The notes under the pieces were generated by a model. That model worked only from the letters and a program-made list of their open reading frames with translations, did not search any database and was not told the DNA's origin. A stretch of DNA of 64,000 nt, from contig NZ_JHWJ01000005.1 in the NCBI RefSeq assembly GCF_000687555.1, forward strand, positions 1-64,000, read 5' to 3'. The DNA is from [Clostridium] aerotolerans DSM 5434. GTDB taxonomy: Bacteria > Bacillota > Clostridia > Lachnospirales > Lachnospiraceae. This document shows, one piece after another, positions 24,717-34,397 of this stretch; the stretch's first letter is position 1; each line of letters opens with the position of its first letter. The translations under genes were made by a program, and so were the position numbers.

Positions 24717-25580
24717 ATGAAGCAGATAGAAAATAAAATGCTGAGAACGCTTGCGGATTATGGAATGATTACGTTTAGTATCTGGGTAATGGTAGTGGGA
24801 GTCTATTTTTTCAAATTCCCTAACAACTTTGCTTTTGGAGGGGTTACGGGCTTTGCTACTGTTATCAGCGCCTTGACCCACTGGTCAGCCAGCCAGTTCA
24901 CCAATATCGTGAATACAGTTTTGCTGGTACTGGGCTTTCTGTTTCTGGGACGTGGGTTTGGTATTAAGACAGTATATGCCACCCTTGTCATGTCATTATC
25001 CTTATATATTCTGGAACGTATCTGCCCTATGAAAGGGCCGCTTACGTCGGAACCGTTGTTAGAGCTTATTTTTGCTATCTTACTGCCCAGTGTGGGATCG
25101 GCCCTTCTTTTTTACGTGGGTGCATCCAGTGGCGGAACTGATATTATAGCAATGATTTTAAAACGCTATACCAGCTTCAATATTGGCACCGTGCTTTTGC
25201 TGGTAGACGTGACTGGAGTGATTATGGCCTATTTTGTATTTGGCCCTCAGACCGGATTGTTTTCTTCCCTTGGTCTTCTTGCAAAGTCCCTTGTCATTGA
25301 TGATGTCATGGAAAATATGAACTTATGTAAGTGCTTTAGTATCATCTGCGATGATCCGGCACCGATCTGCGATTATATCATCCATGGTCTAAACCGGAGT
25401 GCTACGGTCTATGAAGCACAGGGAGCATTCACTCACCATAAAAAAACGGTCATTTTAACGACCATGAAGCGGTCTCAGGCGATGAAGCTTAGAAACTATA
25501 TCCGTACGGTGGAACCATCGGCGTTTATCCTTATTTCCAATTCCAGTGAGATCATTGGAAAGGGATTTTTAACCAATTAA
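24717..25580 (+). CDS. YitT family membrane protein (DUF161/DUF2179)
   Basis: 287 aa. Five or six membrane segments in the first 190 residues, with the YitT signature FKFPNNFAFGGVTGFATVIS (about residues 28-47) and LLFYVGASSGGTDIIAMI (about 137-154); then a cytoplasmic DUF2179 domain ending MKLRNYIRTVEPSAFILISNSSEIIGKGF. The function of the family is unproven. The ATG at 24717 has GGAGGGAG about 15 nt upstream, longer than usual, so the start is less certain than the gene. Single gene followed by a strong terminator. Confidence 0.88.
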   Translation: MKQIENKMLRTLADYGMITFSIWVMVVGVYFFKFPNNFAFGGVTGFATVISALTHWSASQFTNIVNTVLLVLGFLFLGRGFGIKTVYATLVMSLSLYILERICPMKGPLTSEPLLELIFAILLPSVGSALLFYVGASSGGTDIIAMILKRYTSFNIGTVLLLVDVTGVIMAYFVFGPQTGLFSSLGLLAKSLVIDDVMENMNLCKCFSIICDDPAPICDYIIHGLNRSATVYEAQGAFTHHKKTVILTTMKRSQAMKLRNYIRTVEPSAFILISNSSEIIGKGFLTN

Positions 25581-25588
25581 ATGTTCAG

Positions 25589-25618
25589 ACCGGGGCAGAA
25601 AACTGCTCCGGTTTTTTT
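25589..25618 (+). terminator. Terminator after YitT gene
   Basis: ACCGGGGCAG (25589-25598), loop AAAA, CTGCTCCGGT (25603-25612), then TTTTTT. Confidence 0.9.
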
Positions 25619-25651
25619 GTGCAATGAAACTAGTTTTAAGGAGGTATAATA

Positions 25652-25687
25652 GTGCATATTTTACGAAAATGCACTTTAATGCTTTAA
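25652..25687 (+). other. Possible leader peptide or operator upstream of ABC importer
   Basis: A perfect AAGGAGG (25638-25644) stands 7 nt before a GTG that opens an 11-codon frame (VHILRKCTLML, stop 25685-25687). The same bases form an inverted repeat GTGCAT/ATGCAC (25652-25657 and 25669-25674), and TATAAT (25645-25650) sits just upstream. It is either a leader peptide or a promoter/operator relic. No other gene claims this space. Confidence 0.3.
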
Positions 25688-25713
25688 AATTACATAAATT
25701 TAAAGTAATAAAA

Positions 25714-25742
25714 TTGACGGCAGGTATTTTTTGTAGTATGAT
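25714..25742 (+). promoter_or_regulatory. Promoter of TrpXYZ-like ABC importer
   Basis: TTGACG (25714-25719) and TATGAT (25737-25742) at 17-bp spacing, about 50 bp before the substrate-binding protein gene. Confidence 0.75.
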
Positions 25743-25795
25743 ACGAAATAAGTTCAAAACAGGACGAGATTTTTAGATGGTGAGGAGAGAAGTTT

Positions 25796-26830
25796 ATGAA
25801 AAAAACAAAAAAAATACTGTCACTGATTCTTGCCGGTGCAATGATGATGTCCTTAACTGCCTGCGGTGGAAAAACCGAAGAAAGTAAAAGCTCATCCACT
25901 GAGACGACTACAGCCCAGGCGACAACAGAAGGTGCCGCGACCACAGGTGAAAAAACAGCCGATGGGAAGCAGTATAAGATCGGTGTACTGCAGTTGGTTC
26001 AGCATACTGCCCTTGATGCAGCCAATAAGGGATTTATAAAAGCACTTGATGATGCCGGACTCAACTACGTTGCAGATCAGCAAAACGCCGCAGGCGATCA
26101 GTCCACCTGCCAGACCATAGCCAGTAAGCTGGTCAATGACGGAAGTGACTTAATTCTTTCCATCGCGACTCCAGCAGCACAGGCGGTAGCTGGAACAACC
26201 AGTGATATCCCGGTACTGGTAACCGCTGTTACCGACCCGGCCGCTTCTGATCTGGTTGCAAGCAACGATGCCCCAGGCGGAAATGTCAGCGGTACTTCTG
26301 ATCTGACTCCGGTCAAAGAACAGATTGCCTTATTAAAGAAGATTCTTCCAGAAGCAAAAACAGTTGGAATTCTTTATGCCTCCTCAGAATCCAATTCTGA
26401 GATTCAGGCAAAGATGGCAAGAGAAGCCATTGAAGCAGAAGGTATGACTGCTGTAGATTACACCGTATCCAGTTCCAATGAGATTCAGACCGTTGTAACC
26501 TCCATGGTTGGAAAAGTAGACGCTATCTATGCACCAACAGATAATACCATAGCAGCCGGAATGACTACAGTTGCCATGGTCGCCAATGAAAACGGCCTTC
26601 CTACCATATGTGGTGAAGAGGGCATGGTAAAAGCAGGCGGACTTGCTACTTACGGAATTGATTATTTTGAACTGGGATACCTGACCGGACAGCAGGCAGT
26701 TAAGATCTTAAAAGACGGAGAAGACATCTCTAAGATGCCGATTGAATATCTCCCGATAGAAAAATGCAAGCTTTATGTGAATGAAGAGACGGCTAAAACC
26801 TTAGGAATTGATGTTTCAAGTATTAAATAA
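25796..26830 (+). CDS. ABC transporter substrate-binding lipoprotein, TrpX-like
   Basis: 344 aa. Lipoprotein signal peptide with lipobox LTAC, acylated Cys23, then a Ser/Thr-rich linker to residue 55. The mature part is of the ABC_sub_bind family: KIGVLQLVQHTALDAANKGF, NDGSDLILSIATPAAQAV, PVLVTAVTDPAASDLV, VGILYASSESNSEIQ, VDAIYAPTDNTIAAG. Members deliver aromatic amino acids (TrpX) or other small solutes to a membrane permease; the specific ligand is not determinable here. AGGAG RBS. Downstream permease and ATPase genes complete the importer. Confidence 0.88.
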   Translation: MKKTKKILSLILAGAMMMSLTACGGKTEESKSSSTETTTAQATTEGAATTGEKTADGKQYKIGVLQLVQHTALDAANKGFIKALDDAGLNYVADQQNAAGDQSTCQTIASKLVNDGSDLILSIATPAAQAVAGTTSDIPVLVTAVTDPAASDLVASNDAPGGNVSGTSDLTPVKEQIALLKKILPEAKTVGILYASSESNSEIQAKMAREAIEAEGMTAVDYTVSSSNEIQTVVTSMVGKVDAIYAPTDNTIAAGMTTVAMVANENGLPTICGEEGMVKAGGLATYGIDYFELGYLTGQQAVKILKDGEDISKMPIEYLPIEKCKLYVNEETAKTLGIDVSSIK

Positions 26831-26896
26831 TAAAAAGAAATTTCAGTGAGATATAAAGCGGGCCAGAGGTATCAGGTCCGCTTAACCCTCTCATAG

Positions 26897-26940
26897 ATGC
26901 TTTACATAAAAGATGGAATTCCATTTTTTATGTAAGGCAT
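26897..26940 (+). promoter_or_regulatory. Long intergenic inverted repeat
   Basis: ATGCTTTACATAAAA (26897-26911) pairs with TTTTATGTAAGGCAT (26926-26940), one G-U pair. The centre contains ATGGAATTCCAT, itself palindromic, so the whole 44 nt folds as one long hairpin. A smaller GCGG.CC/GG.CCGC hairpin lies just upstream (about 26860-26882). Together they likely modulate transcript level between the binding protein and the permease. Confidence 0.6.
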
Positions 26941-26978
26941 TTATGCCTGTAAAAGAAAATATGCGGAGGATTAAATAG

Positions 26979-27893
26979 ATGAGTGGTTTGATGATATCCC
27001 TTCAGGACGCAGTGGTACAAGGCGTTTTATGGGGAATTATGGTGCTTGGTGTTTACATCACCTATAAGCTTTTGGATATTGCCGATTTGACCGTTGATGG
27101 CAGCTTTGCCCTGGGTGGCTGTGTATGTGCAGTTATGGTACTGGTTTTTAAGATGGATCCCTGGATTGCTTTATTGATCGCTGGAATTGCAGGTATGGCG
27201 GCTGGTGCTATTACTGGACTGTTACATACCGTGTTTGAGATTCCGGCCATTCTGGCAGGAATTCTGACTCAGATCGGACTTTGGTCCATCAACTTAAGAA
27301 TTATGGGAGGAAAGAGCAATGTACCTCTTTTAAAAACAGATACTATCGTCTCTAAATTCATTGATGCAACTGGAATCAACAAGCAGGCAGGTGCTCTGAT
27401 GATCGGAGTTGGTTTTGCCGTTGTTATGATCGTTCTTCTGTACTGGTTTTTCGGCACTGAGATCGGAAGTGCAATGCGTGCCACCGGTAACAATGAGGCA
27501 ATGGTCCGCGCCCTTGGCGTCAATACCAACTGGACCAAGCTTCTTGCCCTGACCATAAGTAACGGACTTGTCGGTATTTCCGGAGGCCTCGTTTGCCAAA
27601 GCCAGAAATATGCGGATATCGGAATGGGAACCGGTGCCATAGTCATCGGTCTTGCCGCTATTGTCATCGGTGAGGTTCTCATGGGCAAACTACGCTCCTT
27701 TGGCAGTAAGTTAGCCTCTGCCGTTGTAGGCGCCGTTATTTATTTTGTAATCCGTGCCGTAGTATTAAGAATGGGTATGAATGCCAACGATATGAAGCTT
27801 TTATCAGCCGCTATCGTAGCCGTGGCCCTATGCGTCCCTGTGGTCATTCGGAAATGGCGTTTAAAAGCAGCCTATACAGAAGGAGGAGAATGA
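26979..27893 (+). CDS. ABC transporter permease, TrpY-like
   Basis: 304 aa with about eight to nine membrane segments, of the branched-chain/LivH-like permease group. Distinctive stretches: LDIADLTVDGSFALGGCV (residues about 31-48), GSAMRATGNNEAMVRALGVNT (about 167-187, the cytoplasmic loop that meets the ATPase) and GLAAIVIGEVLMGK. It overlaps the ATPase gene's ribosome-binding region. GGAGG lies about 12 nt before the ATG. The long hairpin at 26897-26940 separates it from the binding protein. Confidence 0.9.
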   Translation: MSGLMISLQDAVVQGVLWGIMVLGVYITYKLLDIADLTVDGSFALGGCVCAVMVLVFKMDPWIALLIAGIAGMAAGAITGLLHTVFEIPAILAGILTQIGLWSINLRIMGGKSNVPLLKTDTIVSKFIDATGINKQAGALMIGVGFAVVMIVLLYWFFGTEIGSAMRATGNNEAMVRALGVNTNWTKLLALTISNGLVGISGGLVCQSQKYADIGMGTGAIVIGLAAIVIGEVLMGKLRSFGSKLASAVVGAVIYFVIRAVVLRMGMNANDMKLLSAAIVAVALCVPVVIRKWRLKAAYTEGGE

Positions 27894-27895
27894 TC

Positions 27896-28693
27896 ATGCT
27901 GGATATCAAGAATGTAAAGAAAACCTTTAATATAAATACAATCAATGAGAAAAAGGCCCTTAACGGAATCAATCTCCACCTAAATGAAGGCGATTTTGTC
28001 ACTGTCATTGGAGGAAATGGTGCAGGGAAATCCACCACCTTAAATATGATCGCCGGTGTTTATCCCATTGATTCCGGAAAAATTGAAATTGATGGTGTCA
28101 ATATCTCACGTTTTCCGGAGTATAAACGTGCCAAGTACATTGGCAGAGTCTTTCAGGACCCTATGATGGGAACGGCTGCCGGAATGGAGATTCAGGAGAA
28201 TATGGCTCTGGCTTATCGAAGAGGCAAAGAAAGAGGGCTTGCCTGGGGAATTAAGCAAAATGAAAAGTCCTTTTACCAGGAAGCCTTAAAAAAGCTTGGT
28301 CTTGGCCTTGAAAATCGTATGACCAATAAAGTGGGGCTACTCTCCGGCGGACAGCGCCAGGCTCTTACTCTTTTAATGGCCACCTTACAGAAGCCCCAAA
28401 TTCTTCTTCTTGACGAGCATACAGCAGCACTGGATCCCAAGACAGCAAAAAAGGTTCTTGAGATTACAGAGGAAATCGTGGACGAGCAGAATCTTACGAC
28501 TCTCATGATTACTCATAATATGAAGGATGCCATTCAGATTGGAAACCGGCTCATTATGATGCATGAGGGCAGAATCATTTTTGACATATCTGGTGAAGAA
28601 AAGAAAAATCTGGAAGTAGAAGATCTTCTTCGAAAATTTGAAGAGGCCAGCGGAGAAGAGTTCTCCAATGACCGTATGATTTTAGCGAATTAG
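27896..28693 (+). CDS. ABC transporter ATP-binding protein, TrpZ-like
   Basis: 265 aa. Walker A GGNGAGKST (about residues 39-47), Q-loop VFQDPMMGT, signature LSGGQRQALTLLM, Walker B ILLLDEHTAALDP and H-loop MITHNM. The H-T-A variant of the D-loop neighbourhood (DEHTAALD) is typical for this importer branch. The ATG at 27896 is 9 nt after AGGAGG; an ATG at 27890 is only 3 nt away. Last gene of the importer operon; hairpin follows. Confidence 0.93.
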   Translation: MLDIKNVKKTFNINTINEKKALNGINLHLNEGDFVTVIGGNGAGKSTTLNMIAGVYPIDSGKIEIDGVNISRFPEYKRAKYIGRVFQDPMMGTAAGMEIQENMALAYRRGKERGLAWGIKQNEKSFYQEALKKLGLGLENRMTNKVGLLSGGQRQALTLLMATLQKPQILLLDEHTAALDPKTAKKVLEITEEIVDEQNLTTLMITHNMKDAIQIGNRLIMMHEGRIIFDISGEEKKNLEVEDLLRKFEEASGEEFSNDRMILAN

Positions 28694-28701
28694 CAGTAAA
28701 A

Positions 28702-28748
28702 ACATGGGATGGACACCGCTTTTGGGCAGGGTACCATCCCATAATTTT
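28702..28748 (+). terminator. Terminator after ABC importer operon
   Basis: ATGGGATGG (28704-28712) pairs with CCATCCCAT (28734-28742) around a loop of about 21 nt, followed by AATTTTAC. Confidence 0.6.
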
Positions 28749-28842
28749 ACAAAAATTTAATAGATTTTTGAATTACGTATCATAATGTAACATAATCTTA
28801 ATAAATTTTTGTGAGACAAATATCGCAAATCATGACAAAATA

Positions 28843-28851
28843 TGCTATACT
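28843..28851 (+). promoter_or_regulatory. Extended -10 promoter of NlpC/P60 gene
   Basis: TGCTATACT (28843-28851) is an extended -10; the -35 region at 17 bp (TCGCAA) is weak. Confidence 0.5.
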
Positions 28852-28919
28852 AAGGCGGATAAACTCATAGTCCAAATCAGTTGTCCGGTGAAAATATGAC
28901 AATGGAGAGAAAGTACAGA

Positions 28920-30515
28920 ATGGATAATAAAAACGACAATAAAGATTATGTGATCCGCTTGGATAAAGCAAGAAAGAGCCGCGGTAAGAATGATTATAAA
29001 AAGTATCTCATAGTTGGAGGCGCCGGTGTTTTACTGGTGGCTGGAGTCATTACAGCCGGAGCTTTCGCAAAGCGCAATGGAGGAGGTGCCCAAGCTGCAG
29101 CTCTGGCTACCGCTTCAGAGGCTGTGAATCAGGCAGATGCTAAGAATGGCGAAGCAGTGAAAGCATCGGAAGAAGCGATTAAGCAGGCAGAAGAGGTAAA
29201 GAAGGTGGTAGCTTCTTATAAAAATCTTGGAATTGTCAAAGCTTCCGGTTATTTAAACATCAGAAAGACTCCTGGTACTGATGGGGATGTGATTGGAAAG
29301 TTGCAGAGCGACGGTGCCTGTGATATTTTAGAAAAGACAGATGATGGCTGGTATAAGATTACTTCCGGAGGAATCGAAGGCTATATTAATTCAGAGTATG
29401 TGCTGACAGGAGAGGAAGCTGTTAAAAAAGCAGAAAGCCTGGTAAAATTAAGAGCAGTCATTAAAGCGGACAGCATGAATATCAGAAAAGAAGCTTCAAA
29501 AAGCTCGGATCCGGTGGGGCAGGCTCTTGCCGATGAAAGATATGAAGTGCTTGATCAGACCGAAGGCTGGGTAAAGATTTCAACCGGATATCTTTCCACT
29601 GATTATGTGGCATTAGAATATTCTTTAAATGAAGCGAGAAAACTGGATTTAAAGGCAATGGTCTTTAATTACTATAAGAATATTGGAATATCCGATGTAG
29701 ATAATTATTTAAATGTAAGAGAAGAGCCTAACGAAAAAGGAAAAGTAATTGCTAAGATGCCGAGTAAGGCTGCCGGTGAGATTTTAGAGACAACGGCTGA
29801 CGGCTGGTATAAGATCCAATCCGGAAGCATTACAGGCTATGTAAAATCAGATTACATTCTGACCGGGCAGGCGGCAAAGGATGAAGCCATGCAGGTTGCT
29901 CAGCTTATGGCCATTGTAAATACGGATATGCTCAATGCGAGATCAGAACCCAGTACAGATTCCAAGATCTGGACACAGATATCCAACAACGAAAGATATC
30001 CTGTATTAAAGCAGGTTGACGGCTGGGTAGAGATCGAGCTGGAGGAAGACAGCAGTGCTTATGTGGCTACAGACTTTGTGGATGTACGTTACGCTCTTCC
30101 TCAGGCGATCAAATTCTCACCCCTTGAGGAAAAGGCCAATGCCCAGTCTTCATTAAGAACTCAGATTGTCAATTATGCGCTGCAGTTTTTAGGAAACCCA
30201 TATGTATGGGGCGGAACCAGCCTGACAAAGGGAGCAGATTGTTCCGGCTTTACCATGTCCGTTTATTCTAAGTTTGGTATCGGTCTGCCTCATTATTCCG
30301 GCTCACAGGCTGGAAGAGGAACTTCTGTGAAGTCTTCAGAGATGAAGCCTGGAGATCTGTTGTTCTATGCCAACAGCAAAGGGACTATCAATCACGTTGC
30401 CATGTATATTGGTAACGGTCAGATTGTACATGCGGCCAGCAGACGAAGCGGCATTAAGATCTCTAACTGGAATTACCGTTCTCCGGTAAAGATCCGTAAT
30501 ATGATAGGAGATTAA
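28920..30515 (+). CDS. Cell-wall hydrolase with four SH3-like domains and NlpC/P60 peptidase
   Basis: 531 aa. A short basic cytoplasmic N-terminus, one membrane anchor (about residues 32-53, LIVGGAGVLLVAGVITAG), an Ala-rich helical linker, then four bacterial SH3 units at about residues 95-165, 175-235, 245-325 and 330-395, each with the LN(I/V/A)R motif. A C-terminal NlpC/P60 domain follows (about 410-531), with the catalytic Cys in ADCSGF, His in NHVAMYIG and the third polar residue in HAASRRSG. It should cut peptidoglycan stem peptides outside the cell. The ATG at 28920 follows GGAGAG by 10 nt; in-frame ATGs at 28896 and 28902 are possible. Terminator follows. Confidence 0.9.
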   Translation: MDNKNDNKDYVIRLDKARKSRGKNDYKKYLIVGGAGVLLVAGVITAGAFAKRNGGGAQAAALATASEAVNQADAKNGEAVKASEEAIKQAEEVKKVVASYKNLGIVKASGYLNIRKTPGTDGDVIGKLQSDGACDILEKTDDGWYKITSGGIEGYINSEYVLTGEEAVKKAESLVKLRAVIKADSMNIRKEASKSSDPVGQALADERYEVLDQTEGWVKISTGYLSTDYVALEYSLNEARKLDLKAMVFNYYKNIGISDVDNYLNVREEPNEKGKVIAKMPSKAAGEILETTADGWYKIQSGSITGYVKSDYILTGQAAKDEAMQVAQLMAIVNTDMLNARSEPSTDSKIWTQISNNERYPVLKQVDGWVEIELEEDSSAYVATDFVDVRYALPQAIKFSPLEEKANAQSSLRTQIVNYALQFLGNPYVWGGTSLTKGADCSGFTMSVYSKFGIGLPHYSGSQAGRGTSVKSSEMKPGDLLFYANSKGTINHVAMYIGNGQIVHAASRRSGIKISNWNYRSPVKIRNMIGD

Positions 30516-30540
30516 ATAAGATAATAACGTAACTCATAAG

Positions 30541-30582
30541 AAAGCCCAGAAGATCGGATTCATATCCAGTCTTCTGGGCTTA
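30541..30582. terminator. Bidirectional terminator
   Basis: AAGCCCAGAAGA (30542-30553) pairs with TCTTCTGGGCTT (30570-30581). Located between the convergent NlpC/P60 and aconitase-like genes. Confidence 0.85.
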
Positions 30583-30588
30583 TATTAT

Positions 30589-32901
30589 TTACCTATTTTC
30601 TTTTTTGTCACGGTTATAATTGATTAAGCATCCGGATTTTACGATGGCCCGTTCTTCCGGTGTCATATCTGCAATGTGGAGATTGATCTCCTGAATGGGA
30701 TTGCCCTCTTCATTGCGGATCACATAGGCCTTGATATGTTCCATATCGCCATCAAGAGCAGTACGAATATCAGGTACATAGATAAAGTCACCTACTTCAA
30801 ACGCCGGCTCCTCATCAAGAAGGAAGGGAAGCATTCCCCAGTTCATGACATTGGAACGATAACGCTTGGTTGCATATTCATTGGCGATATTGGCGAGACC
30901 GCCAAGAACTCTTTGGCAGCTTGCTGCCTGCTCTCTGGCAGAGCCGTCACCTGGTTTAACCGCATAGAGTACACTTCCTATTTCGGTCTCAGAAGCCTTA
31001 AGCTCCGGCTGATCTAAATAAAGGCGCAGTGCATGGAATGCTTTTTCTAATTCGCTGTCTGCTTTAAGTGGGCATTCCCCATTTTTACGTGTCTTTTCAA
31101 GCTCATTGACCTGCTTGGATCTTCCTACATATTCCGGATCCCGGCGGGATAATGTATATTCCGCGAGGCCAAGTGGATTAGAACGGAAGGAAGAGGTCTC
31201 TCCCGATGGAATCAGTTCATCTGTGGTAGTAACCGGATCCATAATTTTTGAACATACTTTAAGGATGATGTTATCAGTCAGAGAACTCATAGCCGGCCAA
31301 TCTTTAATATTAGGTCCATTGACCAGCTCAGCTTCTGATTGAGGAGCCTCATATCCCTGATAAACTCTTCTTTCATAAGAAGAGGAATCAAATTCATATG
31401 CCGGCACTTCATAATCATCTACAACGCTTTCCGCAGAGGTGAGAAGTCCGCCGTTTGCTGCTGTGGCCGCGATGGATCTTGCATCCATAAGAGCAACACA
31501 AGAAATCTGACCATTACCAGGCTTGGAACCTTCCCGGTTCGGGAAGTTTCTTGTGGTATGACGTATGCTTAAGGAGTTGTTGGATGGAGTATCACCTGCT
31601 CCGAAGCATGGACCGCAGAAAGCAGTACGGATGGTAGCGCCTGCAGTCATTAATTCTGTAATAGCACCTTTCTTCACCAGATCCATATAGACCGGCTGAG
31701 AAGACGGATAAACAGACAGATTAAATACATCGTTGCCGCAGTCTTTGCCACTTAATATATGGGCAGCCATCATGACGTTGGAGTAATTACCTCCTGCACA
31801 TCCTGCAATCACTCCCTGCTGAACCATAAGCTTTCCGTCAACGATCTTATCCGTAAGAGAGAGCTTCACTCCTGACTTTCCGGTATACTGATCGGCTTCC
31901 TTTTCCACGGTTCTTAAGATATCTGCCAGATTGGCGTTAAGCTCATCAATTTCATAGGTATTGCTTGGATGGAATGGGAGAGCGATCATAGGCTTAATTG
32001 CGCTTAGATCTACCGTGACAACTCCGTCATAATAGGCAACATCAGCTGGATTTAATTCTTTGTAATCATCGCCTCTGCCGTGAAGGGTCAGATAAGCTTT
32101 CGTATCTTCATCGGTTCTCCAAACAGAAGAAAGACAGGTGGTTTCCGTTGTCATTACATCCACGCCGTTTCTGTAATCCGTATCCATGGAAGAGACGCCA
32201 GGTCCTACAAATTCCATAATTTTATTCTTCACATAGCCGTTTTTAAATACCTTACCGATAATGGCCAGTGCCACATCGTGAGGTCCCACAGCAGGAGATG
32301 GTTTGCCGGTAAGATAGATAGCGACCACTCCCGGATATGTAACGTCATAAGTATCCAGAAGAAGCTGTTTTACAAGCTCGCCTCCTCCTTCGCCGATTGC
32401 CATGGTTCCAAGGGCACCATATCTGGTATGGCTGTCAGAGCCAAGAATCATGCGGCCGCATCCAGCCATCATCTCACGCATATACTGGTGAATGACTGCA
32501 ATATGGGGAGGCACAAAAATACCACCGTACTTTTTGGCGGCAGAAAGGCCAAAGACATGATCATCCTCATTAATGGTACCGCCTACCGCGCATAAGGAGT
32601 TATGGCAGTTGGTAAGTACATAAGGAATCGGAAATTCCTTCAGTCCCGAAGCCCGGGCCGTCTGAACGATTCCTACAAAGGTAATGTCATGGGATGCCAT
32701 TGAGTCGAAACGAAGCTTTAAATGCTCCATATTGCCTGAGGTATTATGGGCCTCTAAAATAGAGTAGGCAATGGTGCCTTTTGCTGCTTCCTCTTTGTTG
32801 ACAGTGTTTCCGGTGAGAGCAGCGATTTTTGCGCTATCTTCCTCTGGAATGAGCTCCGTTCCATTTATAAGGTAAGCTCCGCCTTCATATAATTTTACCA
32901 T
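30589..32901 (-). CDS. Aconitase-like hydratase (clostridial / YbhJ-type)
   Basis: 770 aa. Aconitase-fold enzyme: SHD and NCHNSLC early in the protein, [22 protein letters not shown] near residue 155 (substrate and cofactor region), iron-sulfur ligands in [10 protein letters not shown] and [12 protein letters not shown] (C-x2-C), RNFPNREG, and a C-terminal swivel with [11 protein letters not shown]. The motifs differ from canonical AcnA/AcnB (SCTNTS and CTTCIG) but keep three cysteines. Likely converts citrate and isocitrate, since citrate synthase is encoded only 2 bp upstream in the same operon. Length and motifs resemble hydratases annotated as YbhJ-like. Direct activity is unproven. Confidence 0.85.
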   Translation of the reverse strand: MVKLYEGGAYLINGTELIPEEDSAKIAALTGNTVNKEEAAKGTIAYSILEAHNTSGNMEHLKLRFDSMASHDITFVGIVQTARASGLKEFPIPYVLTNCHNSLCAVGGTINEDDHVFGLSAAKKYGGIFVPPHIAVIHQYMREMMAGCGRMILGSDSHTRYGALGTMAIGEGGGELVKQLLLDTYDVTYPGVVAIYLTGKPSPAVGPHDVALAIIGKVFKNGYVKNKIMEFVGPGVSSMDTDYRNGVDVMTTETTCLSSVWRTDEDTKAYLTLHGRGDDYKELNPADVAYYDGVVTVDLSAIKPMIALPFHPSNTYEIDELNANLADILRTVEKEADQYTGKSGVKLSLTDKIVDGKLMVQQGVIAGCAGGNYSNVMMAAHILSGKDCGNDVFNLSVYPSSQPVYMDLVKKGAITELMTAGATIRTAFCGPCFGAGDTPSNNSLSIRHTTRNFPNREGSKPGNGQISCVALMDARSIAATAANGGLLTSAESVVDDYEVPAYEFDSSSYERRVYQGYEAPQSEAELVNGPNIKDWPAMSSLTDNIILKVCSKIMDPVTTTDELIPSGETSSFRSNPLGLAEYTLSRRDPEYVGRSKQVNELEKTRKNGECPLKADSELEKAFHALRLYLDQPELKASETEIGSVLYAVKPGDGSAREQAASCQRVLGGLANIANEYATKRYRSNVMNWGMLPFLLDEEPAFEVGDFIYVPDIRTALDGDMEHIKAYVIRNEEGNPIQEINLHIADMTPEERAIVKSGCLINYNRDKKENR

Positions 32902-32903
32902 AA

Positions 32904-34235
32904 TTATCGTTCCTCTCTTTTTATGTAGGGATTTGTTTCACCCACGTATTTTGTTGCAGGACGCATGATTCTTCCGTCATACATTTTATTTTCAATATTG
33001 TGTGCCAGCCAGCCTGCCATGCGTGCACAGACGAATAAGGGGGTGTACATATCCTCTGGAATCTGCAGCATTTGATAGGCAAAGCCGCTGTAAAAGTCCA
33101 CGTTGTTGGACAAGGACTTTCCGTTTCCAGCCAGACAGGCTTTTGCAACGGTTTCAAACTTCGTCAGAAATTCGTATTCATCCAATCGTTTTTTCTCTTT
33201 TGCAAGCTTTTCACAGCAGTCTTTTAAAAGATCTGCTCTGGGGTCAGATACCGTGTAAACCGCATGACCCAGGCCATAAACGAGACCGGAATTATCATAG
33301 AAATCCTTAGAAAGGATTCGTTCAATGACCTTTTTCATCTGATCCTCAGTGGCATGCAATCCAATTTCCTGTTCAATGGCAGACAACATTTCGCTGCACC
33401 GGATATTGGCACCACCGTGTTTTGGCCCTTTTAGGGAACCAATGGATCCGGTAATGGCGGAATATATATCAGTTCCAGTGGAAGAGATAACTACATTTGT
33501 AAAAGTGGAGTTATTTCCACCGCCGTGATCGGCATGAATCATAAGCATCACGTCAAGAAGATTTGCTTCCTGCTCGGTAAAGCCTCCGTCCCGCCGAAGG
33601 AGATGAAGGATATTTTCTGCCATGGAATATTCCGGGCGAGGATAATGGATGACCAGGCTTTCCCGGTCATAATGATGGATCTTGCTTTGATATGCATATA
33701 CTGCAAGGGTTGGCAGCTTTGCAAGAATATTGATTCCTTTTAGAAGCGTTTGATAAGGATCTGTATTATCGGGATCATTATCATAATCATAAAGAGCCAG
33801 AATGCCTTTTTGCAGACTGTTCATTAAATTGCTGGAAGGGCTGCGGAGCATATTTCTCTCAAAAAATTCATTGGGAAGCGGATAATATTTTTGAAGAACA
33901 GAAGTAAATTCCTTTAACTCCTTATCGGAAGGAAGATAACCAAAGAGAAGCAGAAATGCGGTTTCTTCATAACCGTAACGCCCATTTCCTTTTCCCGTTA
34001 CCAGATCGCTGATTTCAATTCCCCTGTAGTATAGCTTACCTGGGATATTAATCTTTTTTCCATCTTCAAACTCATAGCCTACAACGTCAGATACACGGGT
34101 AAGTCCTACAATGACTCCGGTTCCATCTTCATTTCTAAGCCCTTTTTTTACATCGTGTATTTTGAACAAATTGTTAGGAATATCCGTATAATTGGAAGAT
34201 CTTCCAAAAGTCTGTGCAATGAATAAGTTGTTCAT
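32904..34235 (-). CDS. gltA: Citrate synthase (Si-type family)
   Basis: 443 aa. Condenses oxaloacetate and acetyl-CoA. Key regions: [10 protein letters not shown] (about residues 88-97), catalytic and binding histidines in [15 protein letters not shown] (near residue 233), KGPKHGGAN (near 270) and [17 protein letters not shown] (near 320), which includes the catalytic His and Asp neighbourhood. It ends in a basic tail. It is the first gene of a two-gene operon with the aconitase-like hydratase, consistent with glutamate biosynthesis through a partial TCA route in an anaerobe. Transcribed from a minus-strand promoter at 34369-34397 through a leader carrying a terminator-like hairpin. Confidence 0.92.
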   Translation of the reverse strand: MNNLFIAQTFGRSSNYTDIPNNLFKIHDVKKGLRNEDGTGVIVGLTRVSDVVGYEFEDGKKINIPGKLYYRGIEISDLVTGKGNGRYGYEETAFLLLFGYLPSDKELKEFTSVLQKYYPLPNEFFERNMLRSPSSNLMNSLQKGILALYDYDNDPDNTDPYQTLLKGINILAKLPTLAVYAYQSKIHHYDRESLVIHYPRPEYSMAENILHLLRRDGGFTEQEANLLDVMLMIHADHGGGNNSTFTNVVISSTGTDIYSAITGSIGSLKGPKHGGANIRCSEMLSAIEQEIGLHATEDQMKKVIERILSKDFYDNSGLVYGLGHAVYTVSDPRADLLKDCCEKLAKEKKRLDEYEFLTKFETVAKACLAGNGKSLSNNVDFYSGFAYQMLQIPEDMYTPLFVCARMAGWLAHNIENKMYDGRIMRPATKYVGETNPYIKREER

Positions 34236-34293
34236 GGGACGCTTCTCCTTTTTTTCAGAATATGCAAAAGCTTTAGAGGCAATCCATTGATAG

Positions 34294-34326
34294 AAAAGCA
34301 GCGCATACAGATCCCTCCGGCGCTGC
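34294..34326 (-). terminator. Terminator-like hairpin in gltA leader (possible attenuator)
   Basis: On the minus strand GCAGCGC (34326-34320) pairs with GCGCTGC (34304-34298), then TTTTCT. It lies about 35 nt after the predicted start of transcription and about 60 nt before gltA. There is no other gene upstream for it to terminate. Confidence 0.55.
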
Positions 34327-34368
34327 CTTCATTGGCAATGAAACGTAACTGGCTTTTTATTGTTTGAT

Positions 34369-34397
34369 AGTTTAACATGGAAAAGTATCAAAGTCAA
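34369..34397 (-). promoter_or_regulatory. gltA-hydratase promoter
   Basis: On the minus strand TTGACT (34397-34392), 17-bp spacer, TAAACT (34374-34369) preceded by TGT (extended -10). Confidence 0.7.

Noticed and set aside
25638-25650. TATAAT at 25645-25650 as the main promoter of the ABC importer
   Set aside because: No -35 box at the right distance; the TTGACG/TATGAT pair at 25714-25742 is far better.
30676-33310. Several open frames on the plus strand opposite the aconitase-like and citrate synthase genes, the largest at 32080-32595
   Set aside because: They are antisense to well-conserved coding sequence, lack ribosome-binding sites, and read as unrelated low-quality protein.
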